From a bacterium (GTDB lineage: Bacteria > Myxococcota_A > Bradymonadia > Bradymonadales > Bradymonadaceae), in the NCBI GenBank assembly GCA_030427705.1, contig JAUIBR010000054.1:1-41385 (forward strand): a stretch of 41,385 nt of DNA, written 5' to 3'. Positions 33,875 to 41,385 of the stretch are shown here, one piece after another; position 1 is the first letter of the stretch, and every line of letters starts with the position of its first letter. A program made the position numbers and the translations under genes. The notes beneath the pieces were generated by a model. That model was given only the letters and a program-made list of their open reading frames with translations, was not told the DNA's origin and ran no database searches.

Positions 33875-34119
33875 TTGCCGCAGAAGACATTGCCCGGCAG
33901 GTGCCGAACGCGGGCTCAGGAAGCGCACTTGTGGAAGAGGGAAGAGTAGTGCTTCGCGATACCGATGGACGTATGGTCTGGGCGGAGATCGAAGATGGGG
34001 TTTGGAAAGTTTTCGGCGGCGGAAACGACGAAGAAGATTTGAATCCAACCGTCCCCCTGCAAACCGCCCCTGAAGTTGCTCGTGCACTCGTTCGCAGATT
34101 TCTACCGGAAGGGATCTGA
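33871..34119 (+). CDS. Small unknown protein, 82 residues
   Basis: The ATG at 33871 overlaps the preceding stop (ATGA) and has GGAG at a spacing of eight. An earlier in-frame ATG at 33838 lies inside the upstream gene and is less likely. The product (MIAAEDIARQVPNAGSGSAL) has a beta-rich middle (VVLRDTDGRMVWAEIEDGVW) and a helical end. It shares the pattern 'gene body with W and ID/IE pairs' with its neighbour but no obvious homology. Unknown function. Confidence 0.65.
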   Translation: MIAAEDIARQVPNAGSGSALVEEGRVVLRDTDGRMVWAEIEDGVWKVFGGGNDEEDLNPTVPLQTAPEVARALVRRFLPEGI

Positions 34120-34241
34120 CTGAATCTAAGTATTAACAGGCGACCAACGCCCAAGGCGAATCTACAGCGTACACTTCATCCTCTTATGCCCAACCCGAAA
34201 CGGACTCCGGTTTCGGAGCCACAGCCAAATCAGGAGACTCT

Positions 34242-35051
34242 ATGCTAAAAGGACTACTGGGCGCCGCAGGCGAATTGGCCGGAGTGGCCGTCGATGACCC
34301 TTCGACCGTCCTTCTCGCCGCCCTCGCAATTGAGCGGTACCGCGATTCGAAGGAACTCGTTGCCACTGACGCGTTCTTGGAAGCAAAACTGGCTCCGTTC
34401 GTCGTCGGCACGAACGACATCGAGGAGTTCGCGCTGTTTGGATTTTCGAACTGTTTGCGGATCGACATGCTCGTGACCTTGGCAGGCATCCCCTACGAGA
34501 TTGTGGTGGACGTGACACCGACGAGCGTCGAATGGGGTAGCTGCTACTCCCTGGACTTCGAGCTGGACATTGTTCACACGCGCTGTCTGAGTACGGCCGC
34601 GGGTGTGGCCGGGAAACTCGTGCAGTTCTCCTTGGAGCAGATACCAATGATTGGCGGAATCGTTGCTTTCGCGGCTGAGTTCGCCCTCGGACGAGCCGTA
34701 CGCACGGTCGGCCTCGGGCGCCTCGTATTGGTGCCGGACCTCGCGACAAACGGGATCCACTTCAGCAACCAACGGTTGACCCTGGACCTGACCAAACGAG
34801 ACGAGTTGGGCTTTCTGTGGCAGCCTGCGAGCCCTTTGCCAAAAGTGCCGGGCATGCCGCAGCTGGGTATCCCAGGAGCCCCCGAAAGAGTCGCCGACCT
34901 TATCCGAATCACGTCCTTGACAAGTTCTCGGGAGGGCCTTGTCTTTGGCGCTGATCTGCATCCAGTGGCGCACACGATTTTCGAAGCAACCGCCGGGGCA
35001 GCGAGTTTCAGCCAGAACGGCATTTCTGGCTTGGCGGATTTGTTGCGATGA
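34242..35051 (+). CDS. Unknown protein, 269 residues
   Basis: AGGAGA precedes the ATG. The product begins MLKGLLGAAGELAGVAVDDP. It contains a hydrophobic helix pair (QIPMIGGIVAFAAEFALGRA) that could be a membrane-active or hairpin segment. No signal peptide and no family are recognised. A short inverted repeat CTCCG-GTTT-CGGAG (34203-34216) lies in the 120-bp gap before it. A partial copy of the 81-bp repeat starts 15 bp after its stop. Confidence 0.6.
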   Translation: MLKGLLGAAGELAGVAVDDPSTVLLAALAIERYRDSKELVATDAFLEAKLAPFVVGTNDIEEFALFGFSNCLRIDMLVTLAGIPYEIVVDVTPTSVEWGSCYSLDFELDIVHTRCLSTAAGVAGKLVQFSLEQIPMIGGIVAFAAEFALGRAVRTVGLGRLVLVPDLATNGIHFSNQRLTLDLTKRDELGFLWQPASPLPKVPGMPQLGIPGAPERVADLIRITSLTSSREGLVFGADLHPVAHTIFEATAGAASFSQNGISGLADLLR

Positions 35052-35065
35052 GTGCACGAAGAGCG

Positions 35066-35094
35066 GGGGTAGCGTCACTTGGCGGAGACGCTAG
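35066..35094. repeat. 81-bp repeat, partial copy 4 (first hairpin only)
   Basis: GGGGTAGCGTCACTTGGCGG and the following AGACGCT match the first 28-29 bases of the other copies, including the perfect hairpin AGCGTC...GACGCT. After 35094 the sequence diverges; the second hairpin is missing. Confidence 0.7.
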
Positions 35095-35200
35095 TACTCT
35101 CGGCGTTGATTCCATTGGCATCGGGTTCCAAACGGGTTATTGCGCGCCTCACCGGAAGTGTGGGCAAAAGGTCGAACTAGGGTAGGTTTCGGAGAACAAA

Positions 35201-35899
35201 ATGCCTTCCAAACACCAGCAGCCAGGATTCGAGTCTACGGAATTGTACGAAATACCTAGAGCTCTCGCACGGTTGATGGTCCTCCCACGTTCGAACGCCA
35301 TTGCGTTTTACGACGAGCTAAGCCCGGTCTCATACCAATCACGTGGCTCCAACAAGAGCAAATACGAGAATCAGAGTGCCAAGCTGATGCAAGCTCTAAA
35401 ACAGACTCATCAGGAGGTTTGCCCTTTACCGTTTCATGCGTTTGGCGCAGGTGAAGCCTTCACCGCAACACCCGCGGCGTTCTTTGAACGAGAGCTTGAT
35501 AGAGCTAAAGACGCTGAAGTGACCAATCAGAGCTTGTTCATGCTCAAGGTGCTGTTTTGTTTAGGCAAAACCGATCCGGAGAAGGACGTGGACAATATGG
35601 CCAAATGGTTCATGGACTGTTGGAAAGAGGTGACCGGAATTGATGACGCGGCGATCGGTGACATCCGAGTGATGAAGCATCGATTTACATCTCGAGATGA
35701 AGGCGCCGTGGGTTATGGCTTTGGCATGTCCAAAGTTTCGTTGTCCCCGGCGCCGTCGAGCGATTCCGACAATCAACAAACCGAAGCAAAGATGATTCAA
35801 GCGTACCATTTAGCGAAAAAGACGGGTTCCCCATCACTCAAAGAGCTGATCGAACGCGCGAACACACTTCATGGGGAGGTCAAATTCGGCTGGGAGTAG
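35201..35899 (+). CDS. RusA-like Holliday-junction resolvase domain protein
   Basis: GGAG lies eight bases before the ATG. In the 232-residue product residues 120-165 (GKTDPEKDVDNMAKWFMDCW, then GIDDAAIGDIRVMKHRF) match the RusA signature D-x-D-N followed by a DD pair and a beta strand. D129, D131 and D148/149 stand where the catalytic acids of RusA stand. RusA resolves four-way DNA junctions as a dimer. The protein has about 90 extra residues before the motif and 65 after it, longer than the usual 120-150, so a distinct function is possible. It borders the ISNCY transposon, 40 bp away. Confidence 0.68.
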   Translation: MPSKHQQPGFESTELYEIPRALARLMVLPRSNAIAFYDELSPVSYQSRGSNKSKYENQSAKLMQALKQTHQEVCPLPFHAFGAGEAFTATPAAFFERELDRAKDAEVTNQSLFMLKVLFCLGKTDPEKDVDNMAKWFMDCWKEVTGIDDAAIGDIRVMKHRFTSRDEGAVGYGFGMSKVSLSPAPSSDSDNQQTEAKMIQAYHLAKKTGSPSLKELIERANTLHGEVKFGWE

Positions 35900-36046
35900 C
35901 GCAACGAGTTTACATAAGATGTGTTATCGGATCCTAAAATGTAGTACCCATTTAGAAATGTCGTGTTTGTGCAAAGTAGAAATGTCGCCTTTTTGGCGAA
36001 TTGCACGACGCTGATGCCTCCACCTTCAAACAGGAGGCTTACCTTG

Positions 36047-37345
36047 ATGGGGACCATTTCGATGAGCGGTACTGAGTTAGACCGGTTTGAGCTAATGCGT
36101 AGGCTTGACCGAAAGGAATTGCGGCAGACGGATGTCGCCGGATTGATTGGCTTGAGCGTGCGCCAGGTGCAGCGTTTGCTGGCACGTTTTCGGCGCGACG
36201 GCGCAGCGGGACTTGTCTCCAAAAAACGTGGGCGACCCAGCAACCGTCGGCTTCCCGACGCGCTTCGTACACAAGCCATGGACCTTGTGCGCGCCCACTA
36301 CCATGATTTTGGGCCCACGCTTGCGTGCGAGAAACTTGATGCGCGGCATGGCATCCGGGTGTCGGTTGAGACCGTGCGGACATGGATGATAGAATCTGGC
36401 CTGTGGGTGCCACGAAAGCTGCGCGAGCGTCAGGTGTTTCAGCCCAGGCAACGTCGGGCATGTCGCGGCGAGCTTGTGCAGATCGATGGGTGTGAGCATG
36501 ACTGGTTTGAAGGTCGTGGGCCAAAGTGCTCGCTTCTTGTGTACGTGGACGATGCCACGAGCGAGATCGTCCAGATGCGTTTCGTTCGAAGCGAGTCGAC
36601 GTTTGACTACTTCGAGGCGACGAAGGCGTATCTGAAGGTCCACGGGCGCCCTGTCGCGTTTTACAGCGACCGGCATTCGATCTTCACGAAGGCCAAGAAG
36701 CGCGCCAAGGAGTTTGGCGGGTTGACGCAGTTTGGACGCGCGTTGCAGTCGCTCAATATCGACATCCTGTGCGCCCCTACCCCACAGGCCAAGGGCCGTG
36801 TGGAACGTGCGCATCTGACGCTGCAAGACCGCCTGGTCAAAGAGCTTCGGTTGGAAGGTATCAACACGATGGACGAGGCCAACGCGTTTGTGCCGACCTA
36901 CATCGCCATGCACAACGCGAAGTTTGCGCGCGTGCCGAAAAGCACCGTTGACGCCCACCGCCCGCTTCGGCCCGAGGATGACCTGGAGCACGTGTTTTGT
37001 TGGCGTGAGCAACGAAAGCTAAGTAGCCAACTCGTGTTGCACTACAAGCGCGTGATGTACCTGGTCGAGAAGACGGATGAAAACCGAGTGCTTCGAAACA
37101 AGCGCGTGGAGGTACTGGAATGGCCGGATGGTGAGGTGGAGCTTTGGTACGACGGTCGCAAGCTTGAGCACGCCGTGTTTGACAAGAATCCGCATGTCAC
37201 GGGCGAGGTGGTCGCACACAAGCGGCTCGGCCACATCTTACGGTACTGTCAGGACATGCAGCGTGAGCGCGACGAGGAGCTATTGAAGAGCTCGAAACTC
37301 ACGTTGCGTGAGAAAGACCGAATCCGGGAACGCCGACCCACGTGA
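36047..37345 (+). CDS. ISNCY-family (IS1202-like) transposase
   Basis: The frame is open from 35963, but the ATG at 36047 is preceded by AGGAGG at nine bases. The 432-residue protein has an N-terminal helix-turn-helix (LRQTDVAGLIGLSVRQVQRL). The DDE core follows: QIDGCEHDWFEGRGPKCSLL (first D), FYSDRHSIF (second D) and QAKGRVERAHLTLQDRLVKE (E). These are the signatures of IS1202-type ISNCY transposases. All three acids are present, so it may be active. An 8-bp hairpin spans its stop codon. Confidence 0.93.
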   Translation: MGTISMSGTELDRFELMRRLDRKELRQTDVAGLIGLSVRQVQRLLARFRRDGAAGLVSKKRGRPSNRRLPDALRTQAMDLVRAHYHDFGPTLACEKLDARHGIRVSVETVRTWMIESGLWVPRKLRERQVFQPRQRRACRGELVQIDGCEHDWFEGRGPKCSLLVYVDDATSEIVQMRFVRSESTFDYFEATKAYLKVHGRPVAFYSDRHSIFTKAKKRAKEFGGLTQFGRALQSLNIDILCAPTPQAKGRVERAHLTLQDRLVKELRLEGINTMDEANAFVPTYIAMHNAKFARVPKSTVDAHRPLRPEDDLEHVFCWREQRKLSSQLVLHYKRVMYLVEKTDENRVLRNKRVEVLEWPDGEVELWYDGRKLEHAVFDKNPHVTGEVVAHKRLGHILRYCQDMQRERDEELLKSSKLTLREKDRIRERRPT

Positions 37346-37354
37346 AGGTCGGCG
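37331..37354 (+). terminator. Hairpin across the transposase stop codon
   Basis: CGCCGACC-CACGTGAA-GGTCGGCG is a perfect 8-bp stem whose loop holds the TGA stop (37343-37345). There is no T run. It may end transcription in cooperation with Rho or shield the convergent passenger genes from transcripts. Confidence 0.5.
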
Positions 37355-37402
37355 TGGGGTTACATGTTCCTCGGTCAACACGTTGTGGACTGGTGTTGAA
37401 TT

Positions 37403-37795
37403 TCACTCGGTCTCAGGCTCGACAAACTCATAGGCGCCATCTTCGCAAGGTTTGCACGGCGCATCTTTCGGCTGATCGCGACAATAAACCCATCCATCCA
37501 TGGGACCGTTATCGCTGGAAAAGAAACGAAAATCGCTTGGGGTGGATTCTCGCGAGTACACTGTGTTTTCGTTCCGATCGATGCCGGTTTCTCTGACGAC
37601 GCACACCTGGGGAAATGTGTTGTCGCTAATGTAACACTCCCCGTCTCGAACTTCGATCGGCTGATAACCGACCATGCCGTAGCAACCGGCATCTTGGCAG
37701 GCCTCTTCGTCTTCGTACTTAAGGCATTCTTCGCCGCTCGGCCCGGTGTCGCAACCCGTGAACAAAACAAGGACAAGTATTAGATATCTCATCAC
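37403..37795 (-). CDS. Small Cys-rich lipoprotein, transposon passenger
   Basis: The start is GTG 37795 or the adjacent ATG at 37792; both overlap the stop of the protease gene. The product (129-130 residues) has a lipoprotein signal (YLILVLVLFTGC). Several Cys follow in the mature part (EECLKYEDEEACQDAGCYGM, PCKPCEDGAYEF). The family is unknown. Coupling to the protease suggests a partner or an inhibitor. Confidence 0.8.
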   Translation of the reverse strand: MMRYLILVLVLFTGCDTGPSGEECLKYEDEEACQDAGCYGMVGYQPIEVRDGECYISDNTFPQVCVVRETGIDRNENTVYSRESTPSDFRFFSSDNGPMDGWVYCRDQPKDAPCKPCEDGAYEFVEPETE

Positions 37796-40038
37796 TCAAC
37801 CTCCACGTCGTCGAGGTCTTCCCACGACTCACGATCTGAATCCTCATAGAACCACGCGATACGCACCTTCATTTCGTTGACACCGCATCCTTCTTTGTTG
37901 TCACTCGTCACGTCCGCACCGTGGATTCTTAGGCGCCAAGGTGTCCAACCCGAAAAGTCATCATAGTAAATCCGTTCGGCGTTGTTGGATGAACTGTTTG
38001 CGGTCCTCGCGATCTGCCACGTCGAACCGACTTTGCGCTCAAGGAACATGTCGATGTCGTCCACAGGCGTGCCTTGTTCGTGCCGTTCGTCAAACCAATA
38101 CACAACAGCTTTCAACACATCCACGTCGATCTGAATCGCGTTACCACCGTTAAGGGTGATGATGTAATCATCACCGTCTTCAATGCAGGTCGACCAACTG
38201 CCCCAAGCCGATGGGTCATCCAGTCCAGCGGTCCCCCGACGGCGCATCTTCAGCCGTCCAGCGCCCCAGCGATTGTGGAAGTAGTTGTTCGCCTTGAAGT
38301 CGTTGCCACCTACGATGGCAACTGTGCGGTCGCCCATAAGCAACATGTGCGCATGTAAGACCCCTGGATTATCAATCGCACTGCTACTATTCACGGTGTA
38401 CCAATCCGCGAATTGAACCGCTGCCCCAGCAACGTACGGGGACGCTGCGCTTGTTCCCTGAAAAGCGCTGTAGCTGCTGTCCCCCCCGCCATCAGCGACC
38501 GAGTAGAAGTAACCAGTGCCAACTAGATCGATGATCGCGCGGTTTTGCCCCTCCAACCATGTACCTCCGCGGTCACTGCTGCCCCTAAGATTGGCGGTGC
38601 GCACTGTTGTTTCGTTTCCGCTTGCACCAAATGTGTTCAAAGCTCCTACTACAAACGCGCCGATTGCTGCACCAGGCTCTTCAACCGTGCAATCACTGCT
38701 GGTGGACGTGAATGCGTTTCCGCCAGCGAAGAAGGTCAGGATGCCCGCCTTGTAGATATCGTTGATCGAGCGGCTAAGGAAATTGGCTCCGGTGCAGGTC
38801 ATGTCGCCAAATTCATCTGCAATCGACATGTTCAGAATGTGGATGTCGGTGTCGCCAGCAATGTCGTCCAACGCTTGAACGATGTCTGAGTCGTCAGGGG
38901 CCCACCAAAACTTGACCTCCGCCTCACGAGCAGCTCCGCTTCGCCGTTCTTGAGTGGTGTAGGTTGTATGATTGGAGTCCTGGTCGTCCGTAAGGTCCCC
39001 AACCAGCAACGCGGTTACGGACGTTGCATGGTCATCGGTCCCAGCCGTGCTCCAAGAGATGCAACCTGTCGGAGAGTAATATGGTGCTTGTGTATAGATG
39101 TAGTCGCATCGCCGCGCAGTCCAAATGCGATTTGATGTGCCGCTGCCGTCCTTGAAAACCCTGTGGCCGCCGCGCAATAGGCCATGCTCCAGAACCCCAA
39201 CCAACATCGCCGTCCCCCCGTTGGGGTTTCCTAGATAACCGCCATCAATCATCTGCCGCAATTGATGCCCATCCGCGGCCTCTTCACCGGACACATCATT
39301 TCCACGCATCTGTGGAATCGGATCGACCCGCTCAACCAAGGGGTCTAGCAAGATTTCATCGAGCTGTCGCGGGGTGGCCTCAACCATCACACAGAATAGG
39401 TTCTTACAACGATACGCCACCGAAGCTCCGGTTTCGGTGATGCGATCGGCGACGGGAACCAGCACGTTTTCGACCGCGAGCCGATGCTCTGCTGCACCGA
39501 GCTCACGAACGCGTTTGTAGTCTGACTGTGTGAGCACAGCTTCGGTCGCAATGCGTTCATCGTCTCGAGTCTGTCGGGATTTCAGGCCCGGCGGCTCTGC
39601 CACTGACAAAATTACGTGCTTAGAAGATCCGGGCTGCTCCGTATGCCATGAGGTCAACCTCTCTGAAATGCGCTGAACGGAGACCGGTGCTGGCCTTGGC
39701 TCTTTGGTGGCTGCATACGCAAGGCGTTCCGCTTCACTGAGTTTCCTGTGCTCAAGCAGTTTGTAGCCAAATTCGCGGACAGCTTCTCCATTCTCCGTCA
39801 AGGTATAGCCGCCCTCTCCATAGGCGTACCTTCGCCCTTGAGCATCTTTCGTTGCCAACCCAGCGAACCCTCCTGAGAGCTGCGCCGACTGAAGCGGATG
39901 AAAGTAGGGTTGAGAAAGCTGAGAGCTGCGAACAACAGAAGGCTCATTGACCTCAGACTGTGGGTGTGGGTTCTCGTCGTCGGCACAGGCGAGCAATAAA
40001 CAGCAACATGCGGCCAACAAATAAGGGTTTCTCCTCAT
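37792..40038 (-). CDS. Subtilisin-family (S8) lipoprotein, transposon passenger
   Basis: The ATG at 40038 has GAGGAGGG upstream and gives 748 residues; an in-frame start at 40059 lacks such a site. The signal ends at the lipobox LLAC. A long prodomain-like part precedes the peptidase domain. The catalytic His is likely H337 (TDDHATSVTALL) and the Ser S530 (FQGTSAASPYVAG), with an oxyanion Asn in FFAGGNA. Where the catalytic Asp is expected (VGVIDTG) the sequence reads VGVLEHG (E284), so the triad may be altered. A C-terminal beta domain (P-like) follows. It is likely surface-anchored. Confidence 0.88.
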   Translation of the reverse strand: MRRNPYLLAACCCLLLACADDENPHPQSEVNEPSVVRSSQLSQPYFHPLQSAQLSGGFAGLATKDAQGRRYAYGEGGYTLTENGEAVREFGYKLLEHRKLSEAERLAYAATKEPRPAPVSVQRISERLTSWHTEQPGSSKHVILSVAEPPGLKSRQTRDDERIATEAVLTQSDYKRVRELGAAEHRLAVENVLVPVADRITETGASVAYRCKNLFCVMVEATPRQLDEILLDPLVERVDPIPQMRGNDVSGEEAADGHQLRQMIDGGYLGNPNGGTAMLVGVLEHGLLRGGHRVFKDGSGTSNRIWTARRCDYIYTQAPYYSPTGCISWSTAGTDDHATSVTALLVGDLTDDQDSNHTTYTTQERRSGAAREAEVKFWWAPDDSDIVQALDDIAGDTDIHILNMSIADEFGDMTCTGANFLSRSINDIYKAGILTFFAGGNAFTSTSSDCTVEEPGAAIGAFVVGALNTFGASGNETTVRTANLRGSSDRGGTWLEGQNRAIIDLVGTGYFYSVADGGGDSSYSAFQGTSAASPYVAGAAVQFADWYTVNSSSAIDNPGVLHAHMLLMGDRTVAIVGGNDFKANNYFHNRWGAGRLKMRRRGTAGLDDPSAWGSWSTCIEDGDDYIITLNGGNAIQIDVDVLKAVVYWFDERHEQGTPVDDIDMFLERKVGSTWQIARTANSSSNNAERIYYDDFSGWTPWRLRIHGADVTSDNKEGCGVNEMKVRIAWFYEDSDRESWEDLDDVEVE

Positions 40039-40252
40039 GGGTTCCCTCCTCGCTTTCATGGGGACATGGTTCGATCTGGCTCAAACGTTAACAGCATCAA
40101 TCGTGCCAAACAAATCCACCCAAAAACCAACACTTAGGAGCGCCAGCGGACGCAAAATCTGCATCTGGAACTACAGCGCGCAATGATTTCGCCGGCTACC
40201 ACACGACATTTCTACTTTGCTAGAAACCCGACACCTTTACTTTGCACCGACA

Positions 40253-40525
40253 TAAAACTGGAGCCATAACAACAACTTAAAGACATGCGGCAGACGTTGC
40301 CGGATTGATTGGCTTGAGCGTGCGCCAGGTGCAGCGTTTGCTGGCACGTTTTCGACGCGTTGGATCAGTTGTTGGCCTTGTCTCCAAGAAACGCGGGCGA
40401 TGGACCTTGTGTGCGCCTACTGTGGCGACGTAGCCCAGTGTACAGCCGTTCCTGGCGCCAGGTGTTTCTTGATTTTCGACGACCAAATTCTTAGTATGAC
40501 CGCTTCCTGATGATGTGAGGGGAGA
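40253..40525 (+). pseudogene. Decayed transposase fragments
   Basis: From about 40283 to 40420 the sequence repeats, with deletions and substitutions, the 5' part of the ISNCY transposase gene (GGATTGATTGGCTTGAGCG and GTGCGCCAGGTGCAGCGTTT are kept). From about 40428 to 40450 a piece matches the 3' end of the IS3 orfB gene (CGTAGCCCAG...TACAGCCGTT). A 12-bp palindrome CCTGGCGCCAGG follows at 40451. No intact gene is present up to the protease start at 40526. Confidence 0.7.
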
Positions 40526-41385
40526 TTGAAAGCCATATTTGTTCTAGTTTGTTTGATGTTGTGCACCTCAACAGCGCTTGCAGATCCTTCCGACTGCGCC
40601 CCCACCGCGGCAACCCACAACACAGACAATCGTATAAAGGTAAAACTCCACGAACAATCGTTCACCAACTGGCTGTACGACGAGAACGGTACCCTCGGAG
40701 GATTGACCCTTGACGAAGTGATCGGCGCAACGCTCCATGCTATCGAGGAGTGGAACAAGGGAACCGCCGGGAGGGAGTTTGTTTATGACGGCGTGGTGAC
40801 ATCCCCTAACCCAAGTTGTTCCTATGCGCTCATCCGGGCAGGAGAGTTTGTTTCGGGGGTGTTTCAGGCCTACGATGGCGGCGGCACGAATGCATCTAGC
40901 TGCAATGGCGACACGTTTGTGGTTTCTATCCCCAAACGGACTGCATCTGGACAAAACCGCAACTGGGTGCCAGGTGACCCTAGCGGGGTCAACCAAGGCC
41001 CAAACTGGGATTTGCAAGCATGGTTGACTCACGAGGTCGGGCACGGAACTGGCGTCGGCGATGCTCTAACTGCCAATGGAGTCATGAACAGCAACAACAT
41101 CCGCGATGTTATGGAGGTGGATGTCGATTGCACAGAGGTGTATTACGACGACCCACAACCGCGGTCGCTCGACTACTCGACCATGAGCTTCAGCTCCGGT
41201 ACATACTCCACAACGACATTGTCAACATCTGTGTGGGGACGAGCGGGAGGTGTGACCGCAGGAGGCGGCAGCGGCTCGCCAAATAAATTTCGAGGCGTCA
41301 CAATCGGCAATTCAGGGCTTTGGGCTGACAAGTATTCTAGCGGACAATTGTACTTGGGAGGCGCCACAGGATTTGTTCCTGTGCC
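40526..41385 (+). CDS. Secreted metzincin-like metalloprotease, 3' end outside the window
   Basis: A TTG at 40526 with GAGGGGAG upstream opens a frame that runs off the right edge (286 codons seen). The signal peptide is KAIFVLVCLMLCTSTALA. The mature part has the metzincin zinc site HEVGHGTGVGD (H169, E170, H173, with D179 as third ligand, the HExxHxxGxxD variant) and a probable Met-turn at NGVMNS (M187). Cys pairs suggest an extracellular enzyme. After the catalytic part comes a Gly/Ser-rich stretch. The substrate is unknown. Confidence 0.8.
   Translation, partial: MKAIFVLVCLMLCTSTALADPSDCAPTAATHNTDNRIKVKLHEQSFTNWLYDENGTLGGLTLDEVIGATLHAIEEWNKGTAGREFVYDGVVTSPNPSCSYALIRAGEFVSGVFQAYDGGGTNASSCNGDTFVVSIPKRTASGQNRNWVPGDPSGVNQGPNWDLQAWLTHEVGHGTGVGDALTANGVMNSNNIRDVMEVDVDCTEVYYDDPQPRSLDYSTMSFSSGTYSTTTLSTSVWGRAGGVTAGGGSGSPNKFRGVTIGNSGLWADKYSSGQLYLGGATGFVPV

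Larger units (their letters stand above)
35940..40252. mobile_element. ISNCY (IS1202-like) transposon with two passenger genes, 4313 bp
   Basis: The ends are related inverted repeats of 48-49 bp beginning TGT. The inner 17 bp (GCAAAGTAGAAATGTCG) are identical, and both ends contain a second weaker copy of that word. Five-bp duplications TAAAA flank it (35935-35939 and 40253-40257). Between the ends are the transposase gene, and convergent to it a small lipoprotein gene and a subtilisin-family lipoprotein gene. No right end is found near the transposase stop, so the whole segment appears to move as one unit. Confidence 0.75.

Noticed and set aside
35963-36046. Earlier start of the ISNCY transposase
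   Set aside because: The first 28 codons lie in the terminal repeat region and lack a ribosome-binding site, while AGGAGG stands at the right distance from the ATG at 36047.

Overview
The window looks like chromosome from a Myxococcota/Bradymonadales-type bacterium. The grounds are many secreted lipoproteins with Asn/Thr-rich or Cys-rich stretches, Gly-rich low-complexity surface proteins, an RCC1-propeller lipoprotein, a giant RHS protein and Cys-hydrophobic-Arg tails resembling MYXO-CTERM signals. The lineage is inferred from protein style, not from a marker gene. No rRNA, tRNA or CRISPR array was seen.

Layout. (1) 1-4.9 kb: two tandem paralogous Gly-rich parallel-helix-type surface proteins (the first cut by the window edge) and a Cys-rich lipoprotein. 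(2) 4.9-5.7 kb: a 57-residue minus-strand gene behind a structured leader. (3) 5.7-15.0 kb: a 2937-residue RHS/YD-repeat protein whose variable tip carries HEAAH (zinc peptidase-like), overlapped by a small membrane protein that is the likely immunity partner. (4) 15.0-17.4 kb: an RCC1-repeat lipoprotein. (5) 17.6-19.4 kb: a tyrosine-recombinase-like protein without recognisable catalytic residues, with nested inverted repeats at its 5' end. (6) 19.6-26.5 kb: a six-gene minus-strand envelope operon (lipoproteins, an LPP20-like protein, two FlgT-N-like proteins with MYXO-CTERM-like tails), its last gene broken by an IS3-family element with clear ends. (7) 26.5-36 kb: an accessory region with a truncated gene, small unknown genes, a BsuBI/PstI-type restriction-modification pair, an AlbA_2/Schlafen-type protein, a zinc-ribbon/OB-fold membrane protein and a RusA-like protein. 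(8) 35.9-40.25 kb: a 4.3-kb ISNCY (IS1202-like) transposon with terminal repeats and a TAAAA duplication, carrying a subtilisin-family lipoprotein and a small lipoprotein as passengers. (9) 40.25-41.4 kb: decayed transposase fragments, then the start of a secreted metzincin-like protease gene with a TTG start.

Two non-coding families stand out. One is an 81-bp two-hairpin element in three full copies and one partial copy, always at the 3' side of a reading frame and twice at the point where a gene fragment stops. The other is a roughly 250-bp structured leader in two copies 23 kb apart, in front of two unrelated minus-strand genes. Both leader copies share hairpins with compensatory stem changes and a pair of about 30-bp repeats at a 48-49 bp period; this is the best candidate for an undescribed element.
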